Shown: positions 42,001 to 48,436 of the stretch, piece by piece
Numbering within the stretch: position 1 is the first letter of the stretch
How the letters are laid out: every line of letters begins with the position of its first letter
Notes under the pieces: model-generated
Seen by the model: the letters and a program-made list of their open reading frames with translations, nothing else
Databases searched by the model: none
What the model was told of the DNA's origin: nothing
Made by a program: the position numbers and the translations under genes
From: a virus
IMG/VR virus record: IMGVR_UViG_3300046820_001050
Coordinates: 34,650 to 98,649 of that record
Reading direction: 5' to 3' (one strand)
DNA length: 64,000 bases

Positions 42001-44915
42001 GAGAAATCTCTAAAACCAGATGCTCTATCAAACACTCCAGCCGTTCCAACATCTGCTAACACATTTCCAGACAAATTTGGTTGCTGTAAATCTTTGTCTC
42101 CTCTTAATGTTGAAGCAACTAACTGCTTAACCATATCAGACTTGCTAAACTTGCCATCCATTGCTGCTATTCTTGGATCATACGGTGATTCAATTACTAT
42201 AAACTTTCTTTGACCTGATGGATCTGTTGGGTCAATCATTGTTCTAATACTTTGTTTTGGTGCAACTAGACCATGAACCTGTCTTGCAATTTCAGTAGCA
42301 CGAACTTCTGCTAACGCAGTCTTTTCATCTATTGTTGGTTTTACTACAACAATCTTTCCATTAGGCTTTCTGTATATACCGCCAACTCCTTGAACAGGGA
42401 AACTTCTTCCAGAAAATGGCTGAAGCAGTGTCCCAAAGTTTGATGGAGGCAAAGTTCCAAATCTTCCGACACTTACTTGATCACTAATTTTTTCTACTAT
42501 CTGCCTTGACTGAGATGTTTTATCGCTTGACTTTGGCATTCCAACAAATACTGGACCAGTTGGAACTTCTGGATGAGGCTCGTTATATCCTTGTCTTGCA
42601 TCATCTCTTCTTCTATACTTTGCTTGCTGTGCTTTTCTAACTGCTGCTGGTCCATCAGATAGTGGTATTCCTCTACCTGGTCCACCAGGAAGTCTTCCAG
42701 CCATAAAACCTGGAACCTTATCCTGGAACATGGCACTAATAAGTCCTCTATATTTGTTTGTTGTATCTGTAGGAATAACTGCTTCTCCTGGAGAAAGCAT
42801 TGCTGGAACAACATCTCCTGCACCCTTTGGACCTGGAACACTCAGGATTCCCTCTGCATACTTTTTAACTGGTGGCAACTTGCTTACTGCACGTCGTGCA
42901 CCTGGTACTCCACCTGCAAACAATGAAGGATTCTGTGCAGCCATAGTTCTCATTTGTGTGCTAAGAGCATGATAGGATGCAGCAAGATTATTTACGGAAA
43001 CCTTTTCAACATTAAATACTTCGATCAATCTTGTATGTGTTTGGTGTAACTGTTGAGAGGCAGCAGCAGATTCTATCTGCTCTTGAGTCATGTAGTTAAA
43101 TCCTGCACCCATTACAGATGTCTGTCCATTTAACTTTGCTATTCCTCCACGCAGCATTGCAAAGAATTTAATAACATTTGCTACGCCGTTTGCAAGTAAA
43201 CCAAATGTCATAAGAAGTACTGGTCCAAGACCTGCAACAACTCCAACTATGACAGCAACTACCTTTTTAGTTTGATCGCTTAATCCATTAAACTTTTCAA
43301 ATATGTTACCAAAAAACTTAACAACTGGAGTTAGTGCTTCAAGAAACGCTTTACCTAATGGCATGATCTCTTGCTTGAACTGTTCTATTGCTGCCTGAAA
43401 CTTAACCCCTACTGAGTCTTCAATCTTCTTCATTTCTCGCTCAGACAAGACTGCTAATTCTTCTATAGTAGATCCTGCTAAGTCAAGTGCTCTTGATGCC
43501 TGAGTTCCATCTTTTGCAACATTTTGGAACAAGGTAGAAAGACGAGCAAACTGGAACTTTCCAAACATTTGCTCAATTGCTCTTGCACGATTAAGTGGAT
43601 CGAGTGTATCAAGTGCTTGAGCAAATCCAATAACTGTTGCCTTGATATCTCCCTGGTTTGCTTCTACAATTCCTTTAACATTGATACCAAGATCTGCAAG
43701 GAATCCTGCTGCCTTCTTGGATGGGTTAATTAGGGATGCTAGACCAGACTTTAATGCGTTAGCACCTTCAGATGCGTTGATTCCACCTTCTTTCATTGCA
43801 GTCATAAAGAATGCAAGGTCTTCAACGTTTCCGCCAAGTTGTTTAATTACTGGTGCTGCTTTTGGAATAGCGATTGTTAAATCTTCAATTGAAAGAACGG
43901 TCTGGTTTTCTACTGCGTTAAGGAAGTCAATCTTTTTTGCAAGTTCTTCGCTAGACAAACCAAAAGCATTTTGTAAAGACATAGTTGTTTCAAGTGCTTG
44001 CTGTTGTTCTACTTGTCCAAGCACTGCTAGTTTAGTTGCAGTTTCAACCTGAGTATTTAATGCTGCTCCTGCAAAACCTGCTGCTGCTGCTGTTCCAGCC
44101 ATCTCCATTGTTTTTGTAACAGAGACTCCGTACTTTGTATATTCAGTTGCTAACTTTCTAATGTTTTCAACTGCAGCATTTACTTCTGCATCATTTGTAA
44201 CTGCTGTTCCATACACACGCTTAAACTTAACAATCTCTGTTTCAAGTTCTCTAAATGCTTTTGCAGCAGATGCACCAAATAAAGCAAGTGGCATTGTAAG
44301 ACCAACCATCAACTGGCGACCTGCCCACTGAGTATTCTTACCGAAGTTCAGGAGTTGTGTTGATCCCTGCTTTAGTAATTGATTTAAGAACTGCTGTCTT
44401 TGTGCAGCATACTGAATTCTTGCTCCAAGTTCAGTAAATCTTCCACTAGCCATCTGAAGATTTTTTGGCATAATGCGAATAGCATCCATAAAGCCAGCAT
44501 TGGCTTTGTTCATCTGGATGTATTGTGCTTGTAAAGCCTTTACTCTGTCTCGTCTTGCACGGTTGATAATTTCTCGCTCTTGTGCAAAAGCCCTGCCCAT
44601 AACACGAGTGTTGGCAGTTGCTGCTGCCATTGTGTATCTGTAGTATTCACGAAGCGAAAGTTTATTTTTTTCTAAAGCAGATGTAAATGCTAGTGTACTT
44701 CCTGCAACCTTAACTTGGCTTGCAGAGAACTTTCCTGTTGCTCCAAGAGACTGAAGCAGTTGTGCGTTTAAACCTTTTTGTGCATTTGCAGCAGCCAGGT
44801 TGCCCTCAGCAAGTGATTGATGAAACTTACTGAGGCCTGCCTGAAGTTGTCGAAGTTGTGCAAGGGCGGCAGCCGTATTAAAATTAATATTTATATTAGA
44901 GTTTACATCTGCCAA
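33042..44915 (-). CDS. Giant tail tape measure protein with embedded kinase-like and ART-like segments
   Basis: 3957 residues, starting at TTG (44913-44915) with GGGGGTG upstream. Residues about 160-560 are a TP901-type tape measure domain (YTKYGVSVTKTMEMAGTAAA, FMTAMKEGGINASEGANAL). Membrane-like stretches occur at about 560-600 and 1670-1745, long coiled coils at about 2630-2900. The motif GTDTVPAMLxPGEFV recurs near 705, 3115 and 3880. Residues about 840-1100 look kinase-like (K859 in VVVKP, E870/E875 downstream, LRGDKD). Residues about 3525-3665 look ADP-ribosyltransferase-like (H3530-G, Y3559 in YGPGLYSATSP, GVG loop). If mainly helical it predicts a tail near 0.5-0.6 micrometre, less if the embedded domains are globular. 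Confidence 0.9.
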   Translation of the reverse strand: MADVNSNININFNTAAALAQLRQLQAGLSKFHQSLAEGNLAAANAQKGLNAQLLQSLGATGKFSASQVKVAGSTLAFTSALEKNKLSLREYYRYTMAAATANTRVMGRAFAQEREIINRARRDRVKALQAQYIQMNKANAGFMDAIRIMPKNLQMASGRFTELGARIQYAAQRQQFLNQLLKQGSTQLLNFGKNTQWAGRQLMVGLTMPLALFGASAAKAFRELETEIVKFKRVYGTAVTNDAEVNAAVENIRKLATEYTKYGVSVTKTMEMAGTAAAAGFAGAALNTQVETATKLAVLGQVEQQQALETTMSLQNAFGLSSEELAKKIDFLNAVENQTVLSIEDLTIAIPKAAPVIKQLGGNVEDLAFFMTAMKEGGINASEGANALKSGLASLINPSKKAAGFLADLGINVKGIVEANQGDIKATVIGFAQALDTLDPLNRARAIEQMFGKFQFARLSTLFQNVAKDGTQASRALDLAGSTIEELAVLSEREMKKIEDSVGVKFQAAIEQFKQEIMPLGKAFLEALTPVVKFFGNIFEKFNGLSDQTKKVVAVIVGVVAGLGPVLLMTFGLLANGVANVIKFFAMLRGGIAKLNGQTSVMGAGFNYMTQEQIESAAASQQLHQTHTRLIEVFNVEKVSVNNLAASYHALSTQMRTMAAQNPSLFAGGVPGARRAVSKLPPVKKYAEGILSVPGPKGAGDVVPAMLSPGEAVIPTDTTNKYRGLISAMFQDKVPGFMAGRLPGGPGRGIPLSDGPAAVRKAQQAKYRRRDDARQGYNEPHPEVPTGPVFVGMPKSSDKTSQSRQIVEKISDQVSVGRFGTLPPSNFGTLLQPFSGRSFPVQGVGGIYRKPNGKIVVVKPTIDEKTALAEVRATEIARQVHGLVAPKQSIRTMIDPTDPSGQRKFIVIESPYDPRIAAMDGKFSKSDMVKQLVASTLRGDKDLQQPNLSGNVLADVGTAGVFDRASGFRDFSKAMPSMEEQAVVNLLGVKGGAKKFFAQETSGVAASMTPKQYDDAIKGEINSSIPKLERLIKSWSGDLNPEEQVVYNNMLERLKAGAKVHWDELHPVHARASEGVKKLALGDFEKFKNIPESQRQISTLRKGLAAQAARDFKQLPEEQQRRVLDAIAKQKMNARTPAVIGPQTLEDYLSQSNMLKFVDEELIYKDGLYHDKKTLDAGRVYGRTYEEVMQKVFYQMGVRQKDGEFVSDKKINAASRLRNAVSPVGKESGSWRGNVPRDSELYQVLDAEEKAFTEQNKIAGKNDPLKPVREKLVALGYKPKEIDTALRTELSHISKTGKPGKGPAKWLTGSAMFDLGILNKFMNASVRHGKILDWSAKNGHPFIPKNQIGIYTEAAEFMSKGGHPTNEREARLVQKAAELDVLAQQYKDSEAKAGRKPKRFPKLGPAKTAKGVLAVLDDRFGTKYYSSPQPEFNLKSGSDKTLPVLVNPDGSETKMTIDPKTKRVIRTEKLTDSNTTAAKAGAVPSSGSRKDSRGTSLTPNQTVVTRRQFANFRRGFASVPGFSMPGMATGDPRFDSQADRPMPNPTVRQGRVAADLRAKGYSQDEIDKVLRKVAKDEAKLAKGKSESVTQQVRNQKLDDADRRRQTNEARARFRKQQHLSNLNYNQARYYQEALDEDERRKLNNLKQSQKQDAQARKNKIKEKRDYRAQKVGVASGGLAMGLGMAGSAMMMSGNTSGGMAMLGASTVAGMAPMLAGMGPTGWVTTAIVAAGAGLFLLNKHFENSAKKQAQYVDSISATTNKMDEIGKITDKVGASRAMDEVRKKGSFGSYNDVERAGTGFGDTFLRSEIGKKMVDGFVKEMSKSGSQAAAKDFALQLSTYVSDGVLDAAQAADIADQIGVQLGSRKYTADIVGNLREVIGVNGEDLANNPLKVRMQIVQETNKRSDRVIDAMNKNYSPMSMDGGRTEAAQLAALSVNNISVAKAQADATEFQYRKQIQLLEKELESTSNAEKLLKIKEKIAGLEEKMADDMVVANNAVVVQMDREKKRFKDNIQNVDSFKSNKKETAYFSSLKSKVKDTYKGTGFETSVGTTLEKLAKLSDKTLKLGDGNATKGGFKTQMAAQDFEVDMSLLLANKVLNPDQMDTFLLMFEGKLPELSQTLKVGMQRQGAGPTIEILEYFSAFKDGDAAATISTKIINSDKKTFNEIGETLAVLRVLDGHEINMEAFLSMKDSDGKPIGYDMLVKLSQDLKTIDGMPKKIDKAIILDYFVNGKGKGMKGMTESNLEVLFSKWKDFDKLPDFAQKEAVSKFKTIMETVFADEASRLAFYSKYAQKATGGDTTATGHLTSLMYNAKNADETLVDRVAASTKTYIGENGEVVVNSSGNADSGGGSGAGNDPLAFLAPLAMALKNVRDNAFNALTPVKSLLELLKDNKTKKNAFTLFDGIQHRLLKLGVGQELRDAVASMSAEDFAKVAALPKDKAMFTFEKGKPRSKDSISGLGPLGEATDKAIKAKDLGNFDIANATIIKDIENQTKAYAILVGSGLSAAKALEVVADTGQAAAIAAGAIDTSSPAWQTYINNIKTANTELERQAVLNKAIKANEEFGLYAKMPELVSKMKELGYSTDQIDAVLGDPELAKFLVEDLKDGKLEAKEIAETLNNIEARKIIDIQILLNKGALKEASDKGREVVDELFAAQEALIRTGPEAMQLKGNQRQIRDLEGQIAPFQRRIAELNDEIEDGQRVIEESYTRPIEDLNEEINDLNRDLEMNPFFGDRAIKKIQDENTMLSNDLEIINHAADEVNKRYDEQAEALSKVQEINQNILDQQKQQLGLADALTQGDISAAAQAAQDMRATSASQFASGQSDALEQARKNALGSLVGPQSGLTQDQISEKQFQNAQAIYRMETDPRRLEILKQIQDKQDEIYKKEELREAALRKIRDLEDKIWNIEENSIEPLQERIDALNYTNKLLQDSIDKQIEGLRVLGKTRDEWDRINAMLDMDAATKRALAQSADLAALLSAAETLNMTWADILAKMAQYANGIPGAVQNAMNQIGGVGAEAYVAPQETQATISEAEKFDNTVQALDAAIAAYESAVASGNMYRVRNAGIALAAIQSAYDATLPEVDPNAKPGGGLTGKYGMLYQADGGFIPKGTDTVPAMLTPGEFVVRKSAVDQYGQDFLNDINVQRFSTGGTVGAPHGLGMSSMGSRSTNTQDERATSLFDKKIWEKTANFFSLPSIAKTALDIAKYGGIPQMFAAKAMGAETKSSLKDNLNAALAVAPVPGLKAVKPAINKLGSIIPKTIKESLGKNGIDIFNKILNKANAVTTTKPNTSLVEEKLTTNTNTVSSKESNMDDWGSWDSDNWVMPKQPWDTRLGMKIQGMNPIRNKIANAVYSPRRFFENLSPKISQAWRLGEKEPTINNSFLSTKLGSLVAAKVAPTVADLGKALNPKRLIDTPLDERSYLQRSMVSGENGKKTASYGNAFKNIASDITSPITSRFNKVKDSATNFLIGKYEKTNFGRNMSLSRQIADVGGDNADELVKHYKTQAILDSIPGGLGALIQMKRGIHRHGKLIEDLPSPLERFLASKFDGAKTPMNAYGPGLYSATSPATSKQFFNTFGDNQYGIDLTPKAMFKVLTSKGFIDPPKMAKYKENYIKTTGTQPRDMGNINADTTDPFMQSLMRDGYIGYRHGDAYTNWGVGNIPGMRLKFKDGPDLKAVVKDGKTVFVPRTDIPKIVEPNLNNTQKIGTNKSLIAKASALAAAITGLSLFKTSEARADEYFPPKPKSAYDSDNKPTGSPTSRYWGELERLHQQSPLGFDTKGKPIFNDAGKDPWGGTEIPGLPFNGKVANFSDYFHQLAEQPKKSISNPMDVDKSLRPLVGSGASMGGSGNGFYGLQMFSKGGLVPKYFAEGGYASGTDTVPAMLTPGEFVMSRYAVQSHGADTMRAINSGQSAGDSVYNYSISVNVKSDANPDEIARVVMTQIKGIDSQKLRGNRL

Positions 44916-44934
44916 TTCTCATGCACCCCCTTAT

Positions 44935-45261
44935 TTATTTGTTTAGCGAATTAAGCAATGCTCCTGCATCGGAGTTTTGAAGTCCTGATGCTACATCGAT
45001 AATTTGATAAACAGTTGGAAGGTCTAGAAGATCCTCTAGCGCTTCTCTGTCTTCTGCCAATTCTGGCTTGAATTGCTTTAGTGCGATTTGTGCACAATCA
45101 ATAAGGATATCCATTGACTTATCATTATCATCTGATGACTCTGCTAATAGAGAAAACTTAGCCATGAATGGTCTAAGCAATGATAACTTAAGTGGTCTTG
45201 CTACAATCTCTGTACCGTCGATTAGTGTGATACTTTTGCTGTTTAAAGGCTTGTCAGCCAT
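44935..45261 (-). CDS. Short tail assembly chaperone (gpG-like)
   Basis: 108 residues. ITLIDGTEIVARPLKLSLL, a Cys-containing helix (DCAQIALKQFKPE) and LEDLLDLPTVYQIIDVASGL align with the first half of the longer neighbouring gene, so the two are paralogues. Position directly before the tape measure gene is that of gpG-type chaperones that coat the tape measure during tail assembly. It has AAGGAGG and its own extended -10 element, so it can be made in excess. No slippery frameshift site is evident at its 3' end. Confidence 0.8.
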   Translation of the reverse strand: MADKPLNSKSITLIDGTEIVARPLKLSLLRPFMAKFSLLAESSDDNDKSMDILIDCAQIALKQFKPELAEDREALEDLLDLPTVYQIIDVASGLQNSDAGALLNSLNK

Positions 45262-45289
45262 AGTGTTCCTCCTTGTAGGTTAACAATTA

Positions 45290-45298
45290 ATTATACCA
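45290..45298 (-). promoter_or_regulatory. Extended -10 promoter element for the short chaperone and tape measure genes
   Basis: Minus strand TGGTATAAT overlapping the end of the long chaperone gene. It leaves a leader of about 22 bases containing AAGGAGG before the ATG at 45261. No clear -35. Confidence 0.6.
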
Positions 45299-45995
45299 TG
45301 CTGGAGGGTGTAGATTCGTCTAATTTTTCGTAGGTTAATCCCATGCCAATTCCAAAACCAGCCTTTTGTGCATTATATCCCTGAAGTGCAACAATATCTT
45401 TAGAATCAGATGCTTGTCCACCACTGAATACTCTGGCTTTCATTTCTTCCCAGGCATTTTGTTTTCCACTGGCTTCGTCTAAGTTAACACCTTGCATAGC
45501 AGCAAGAAACTTCTTTTGAGAATAATCAAGATCTCTCTTAGTCTTAAGTGTTGCCATTATCTCTGGCATTGACATAGATGATTCTAACTCATCGTAGTCT
45601 TTCCAAATCCCCAGCAAAAATACCTCTGCTTCTATCTCTGCTAAATCTAAGTCATCCCAAGTAGAGCCACTTTCAGTTGCTTGCTCTTTTACTGGCTCTT
45701 CTGATTTTTCGTTTATTTTTATTCCTGCTGAATAATCTAATAGTTTATATATTGTTGGCATGTCAATATTATCCTCAAGTTGCTCTTGAGTCTTTATGCT
45801 TGGATAATATTGTCTCATTGTTATTGTTGCACATCTACATAAAGAGTCAATTGCCTCTGTATCATTTCTTGCTTCTTTAACACTTTCAAACTCACTTAAA
45901 AATAACTTTAAGTATTTTATCTTTAATGGCGTTATATACAACTCTGTTCCATCAAAGAGTTCGATGGTGGAGGTTTTGTATATTTCTGTAGGCAT
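45291..45995 (-). CDS. Long tail assembly chaperone (in-frame gpG-gpT type fusion)
   Basis: 234 residues from the ATG at 45995 (MPTEIYKTSTIELFDG). Residues 1-95 match the short chaperone paralogue (IELFDGTELY, CATITMRQYYP, LEDNIDMPTIYKLLDYSAG). The C-terminal part, with GIWKDYDELESSMSMPEIMA, FLAAMQGVNLDEA, NAWEEMKARVFSGG and LQGYNAQKAGFGIGMGL, is the gpT-type domain that other actinobacteriophages usually reach by a -1 frameshift. Here it is one continuous frame. The ATG lies six bases after a TGGTATACT element with no Shine-Dalgarno, so its mRNA is probably leaderless. A strong terminator separates it from the major tail gene. Confidence 0.82.
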   Translation of the reverse strand: MPTEIYKTSTIELFDGTELYITPLKIKYLKLFLSEFESVKEARNDTEAIDSLCRCATITMRQYYPSIKTQEQLEDNIDMPTIYKLLDYSAGIKINEKSEEPVKEQATESGSTWDDLDLAEIEAEVFLLGIWKDYDELESSMSMPEIMATLKTKRDLDYSQKKFLAAMQGVNLDEASGKQNAWEEMKARVFSGGQASDSKDIVALQGYNAQKAGFGIGMGLTYEKLDESTPSSMV

Positions 45996-46001
45996 TGTAT
46001 A

Positions 46002-46010
46002 AGTATACCA
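46002..46010 (-). promoter_or_regulatory. Extended -10 element, leaderless start
   Basis: Minus strand TGGTATACT, then six bases, then ATG (45995). It lies directly after the terminator of the major tail gene, so transcription stops and restarts here. Confidence 0.65.
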
Positions 46011-46043
46011 AACAGAAAGGCCCAACCCCGAAGGATTGAGCCT
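46010..46043 (-). terminator. Intrinsic terminator after the major tail protein gene
   Basis: Minus-strand RNA forms an 11-base stem (AGGCTCAATCC with GGGTTGGGCCT, two G-U pairs) capped by a TTCG tetraloop and followed by TTTCTGTTT. It starts 19 bases after the stop at 46062. Confidence 0.9.
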
Positions 46044-46061
46044 CTCGTATATTAAGTTATA

Positions 46062-46685
46062 TTATGCTGCTGGGATAGTGCGGTCTACGATCTTACCGTA
46101 TGATGCATTATCATTTGGAAGAAGACGGAATGATACTTCGAACATTGTCGCTTCGTCTCTCTTTGCAGATACTGTTACGCTCTCGATTGAGAGTGCACGG
46201 TATGCTACGTAAACTCTTTCGAGTTCGTCTCCAATTGCACAATCTCCAGTTCCTGGACCAACTGCAACCAAACCACGTTCGACTGGGCATTCGCCGATGT
46301 CTCCTGCTGAAAGATTAAGTGTTGGGTTTCCTGATACTGTTGCTAGATCTGCATCCTTGCCTGCTAGTGCAAACAATAGGTTCTCTAGTGTTGATTCTGC
46401 GAATGTAGTATTTAGGTTTACCTGCATGCCTTGCTTGAACAACTTAGCAACGTCAAGTACCTGGTCTACTGCTACTTCACCGAAATCTGGCTGGAATTGA
46501 ATTTCCAAACCATTCATTGTGTAACCAACATTGCGGAAGTCTGCATCATTAGAAAGTGTCTCTCTGTATGATGTTCCTGCCACATATGCTGGAAGTGCGT
46601 TATCTGTTAGTACGCCATCTTCATGTGTGAAGAGGGCTGCTGCTCCAACAATAATATTGTTGCTGCTACCACGTGTATATGCCAT
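46062..46685 (-). CDS. Major tail protein
   Basis: 207 residues, preceded by AGAGGTG. Beta-rich sequence with a conserved-looking core (DFRNVGYTMNGLEIQFQPDFG, AKLFKQGMQVNLNTTFAEST) and a C-terminus rich in strands (VYVAYRALSIESVTVSAKRD, MFEVSFRLLPND), as expected of the siphophage tube protein. Position between tail-completion genes and chaperone genes, plus its own promoter and a strong terminator, fit a protein made in many copies per virion. Confidence 0.8.
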   Translation of the reverse strand: MAYTRGSSNNIIVGAAALFTHEDGVLTDNALPAYVAGTSYRETLSNDADFRNVGYTMNGLEIQFQPDFGEVAVDQVLDVAKLFKQGMQVNLNTTFAESTLENLLFALAGKDADLATVSGNPTLNLSAGDIGECPVERGLVAVGPGTGDCAIGDELERVYVAYRALSIESVTVSAKRDEATMFEVSFRLLPNDNASYGKIVDRTIPAA

Positions 46686-46739
46686 TTATTTCACCTCTTT
46701 ATTTTCTTATGGATTAAAGGGGCTTGTTTCCTCATATTA

Positions 46740-46748
46740 AGTATAACA
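46740..46748 (-). promoter_or_regulatory. Extended -10 promoter element for the major tail protein
   Basis: Minus strand TGTTATACT. A TTGTAA at 46764-46769 lies 18 bases upstream and could serve as a partial -35. It leaves a leader of about 47 bases before the ATG at 46685. The rest of the gap 46686-46739 holds only the ribosome site AGAGGTG. Confidence 0.55.
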
Positions 46749-46755
46749 TGCCTTT

Positions 46756-47316
46756 TTATGGGTTTACAATTGAGTTTTCTTGGTGGTACTCGAAGTCTAT
46801 AATTATCTTGTTTCCGCCATATGTTCTGGCTGTTCCGAAATCTATTATATCTCTGACTTCTTCTAATTGATATACCCTAAACTTATGGAAAAAGAATTTA
46901 CAATCCATTCCATCTATTGGTCCTTTGGCCTTGGCCCATTTGTTAATCTCTTCTGCGGTCTCATCTTCACGATCCATTAGTCTTAGTACTGCCTCCTGTA
47001 CCCTAACCATTTGCTCAGTAACTTCTGACTCTGTTGCATAAAAATAGTATAACAACTGCTCTTGCTTTATGTGTGGGAAAGGTGATCGACGCATTCGCAC
47101 TAATCTATCCCAGGTGGCCATAATTCCTTTATATGGATATATGTTGTTTTCTACTGTTATCCAAGATTCTGTTAATTCGTCAATAGATGCTGGTCTTGAT
47201 GGGAAAAAAGGAACACCTATACCAACATCAAGTGTTTCATCTGCTGCCATCTTTTCTTGTAAATATTTGTTGATCCAGAGTGTTGGTGTATTAAAAGTTG
47301 AACTTGATTCTGCCAT
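46756..47316 (-). CDS. Tail terminator / tail completion protein candidate
   Basis: 186 residues. It contains NTPTLWINKYLQEK, a central beta region (GVPFFPSRPASIDELTESWI, PYKGIMATWDRLVRMRRSPF) and a helix-rich C-terminus. In the gene order portal - capsid - connectors - this - major tail protein it occupies the slot of the tail terminator (gpU-like) protein. The identification is mainly by position. It is coupled to the gene before it by one base. Confidence 0.6.
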   Translation of the reverse strand: MAESSSTFNTPTLWINKYLQEKMAADETLDVGIGVPFFPSRPASIDELTESWITVENNIYPYKGIMATWDRLVRMRRSPFPHIKQEQLLYYFYATESEVTEQMVRVQEAVLRLMDREDETAEEINKWAKAKGPIDGMDCKFFFHKFRVYQLEEVRDIIDFGTARTYGGNKIIIDFEYHQENSIVNP

Positions 47317-47993
47317 TATGCAATCCTCCCTGCATTAGCCACCCATTGGTATCCAGTCTTTAATCCTAAAGACCTACCGCCTCTTTTTGCTGCTGATAAA
47401 TTTTTCTTATAAAACTCTGGATACTTAAAGTACTGAAGAAGCCCACTTGCGTTTAAGAATGATTGTCTAAAGTATACACCAAAAAAGTTATTAAGAACAT
47501 TTTCAAACTGTCCCTGTGTTTGTCCACCAGGATTGTCAACAACAACATCTCTTGAAGTATAAACCTCTTCGCCATTAATTTCAAAACGTAGAGCGTTTGC
47601 TCTTACAGGCTTAATAGTGACCGCAACACCTTCTTCCATAATCTTTGCTTTATTATAGAAAGGAACATTTGAGCCATTTTTAATTGAAGTTGACTGCTTT
47701 AAAGACGATGTAAATGTTATGCCAATCTTGCTAATTTTGTAATCTAAATCAAATAGTCTTGCTTCTGGACTTCCAACTTTTTCCCACTCATAGATGTGGT
47801 GAAGTAATTCTGGAGACATTCTTGCATTTACGTCAATGAACTGTGACGCTAGTTCTGTTATCTTTGGTGCTAATGCCATATAGAATTCAGACTTACCATT
47901 CTGTATACCCTCGACAAATCCAGTCGAGTATTTCATTATGTTATTAATTTCTTTTTCAAATTGCCTATTATCAAATACCACTTTTAACATCAT
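47316..47993 (-). CDS. HK97 gp10-like head-tail connector
   Basis: 225 residues. The N-terminal FDNRQFEKEINNIMKYSTGF and helical ASQFIDVNARMSPELLHHIYEW, then a beta region, resemble the HK97 gp10 / neck type proteins that join head to tail. The C-terminus is basic and aromatic (KYPEFYKKNLSAAKRGGRSL). It overlaps the preceding connector gene by four bases. The exact subclass is uncertain. Confidence 0.6.
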   Translation of the reverse strand: MMLKVVFDNRQFEKEINNIMKYSTGFVEGIQNGKSEFYMALAPKITELASQFIDVNARMSPELLHHIYEWEKVGSPEARLFDLDYKISKIGITFTSSLKQSTSIKNGSNVPFYNKAKIMEEGVAVTIKPVRANALRFEINGEEVYTSRDVVVDNPGGQTQGQFENVLNNFFGVYFRQSFLNASGLLQYFKYPEFYKKNLSAAKRGGRSLGLKTGYQWVANAGRIA

Positions 47994-48436
47994 ACATCTA
48001 CCGCCTGATTTTCGGACCTGCGAATTACCAGGTTGTAGTATTCGATTCCACCAAAAGGTCCTACAAAAGGCTCCTGTGTAGCAATCTCAAATATAGTTGA
48101 CTTGCCTGATCTTGGACCAGATGTTTCCATATAAATTTCGTTGCAGTTCTTGTCACGAATGTTAGTTAAAATAATGTTTGTTATAGAATGAGGGGCATCT
48201 AAACTTGATATTCTTAGGTCTGTCTTTGCTCTTCCAATTAAACTTGATCTTTGGGTAATATTTACATTGGGTCTTACTTCTTCGTTTCCTGCAGAACCTA
48301 CTGCATTAAAATTAGCAGCAATAGTCTTATCTAAAACCCAAGTCTTTTTAACATTGCCATAGGTTCCTTGCTCAACAATTGGATAGTAAATATCCGCTTG
48401 CAATGGAAATATAAAATCTGGCTCTTCGCATATCAT
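47990..48436 (-). CDS. Head closure / head-tail connector protein
   Basis: 148 residues, beta-rich. It begins MICEEPDFIFPLQADIYYP and has RSSLIGRAKTDLRISS and SGKSTIFEIATQEPFVGPFG segments. Size and position between the adaptor and the gp10-like protein suit the stopper (head closure) protein that seals the portal after packaging. The identification is based on order and size. One-base overlap with the gene before, four with the gene after. Confidence 0.6.
   Translation of the reverse strand: MICEEPDFIFPLQADIYYPIVEQGTYGNVKKTWVLDKTIAANFNAVGSAGNEEVRPNVNITQRSSLIGRAKTDLRISSLDAPHSITNIILTNIRDKNCNEIYMETSGPRSGKSTIFEIATQEPFVGPFGGIEYYNLVIRRSENQAVDV

Noticed and set aside
44935-45995. A programmed frameshift between the two tail chaperone genes.
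   Set aside because: The upstream gene already contains the gpT-type domain in frame and the two are paralogues, not overlapping frames. No slippery heptamer was seen at the short gene's end.
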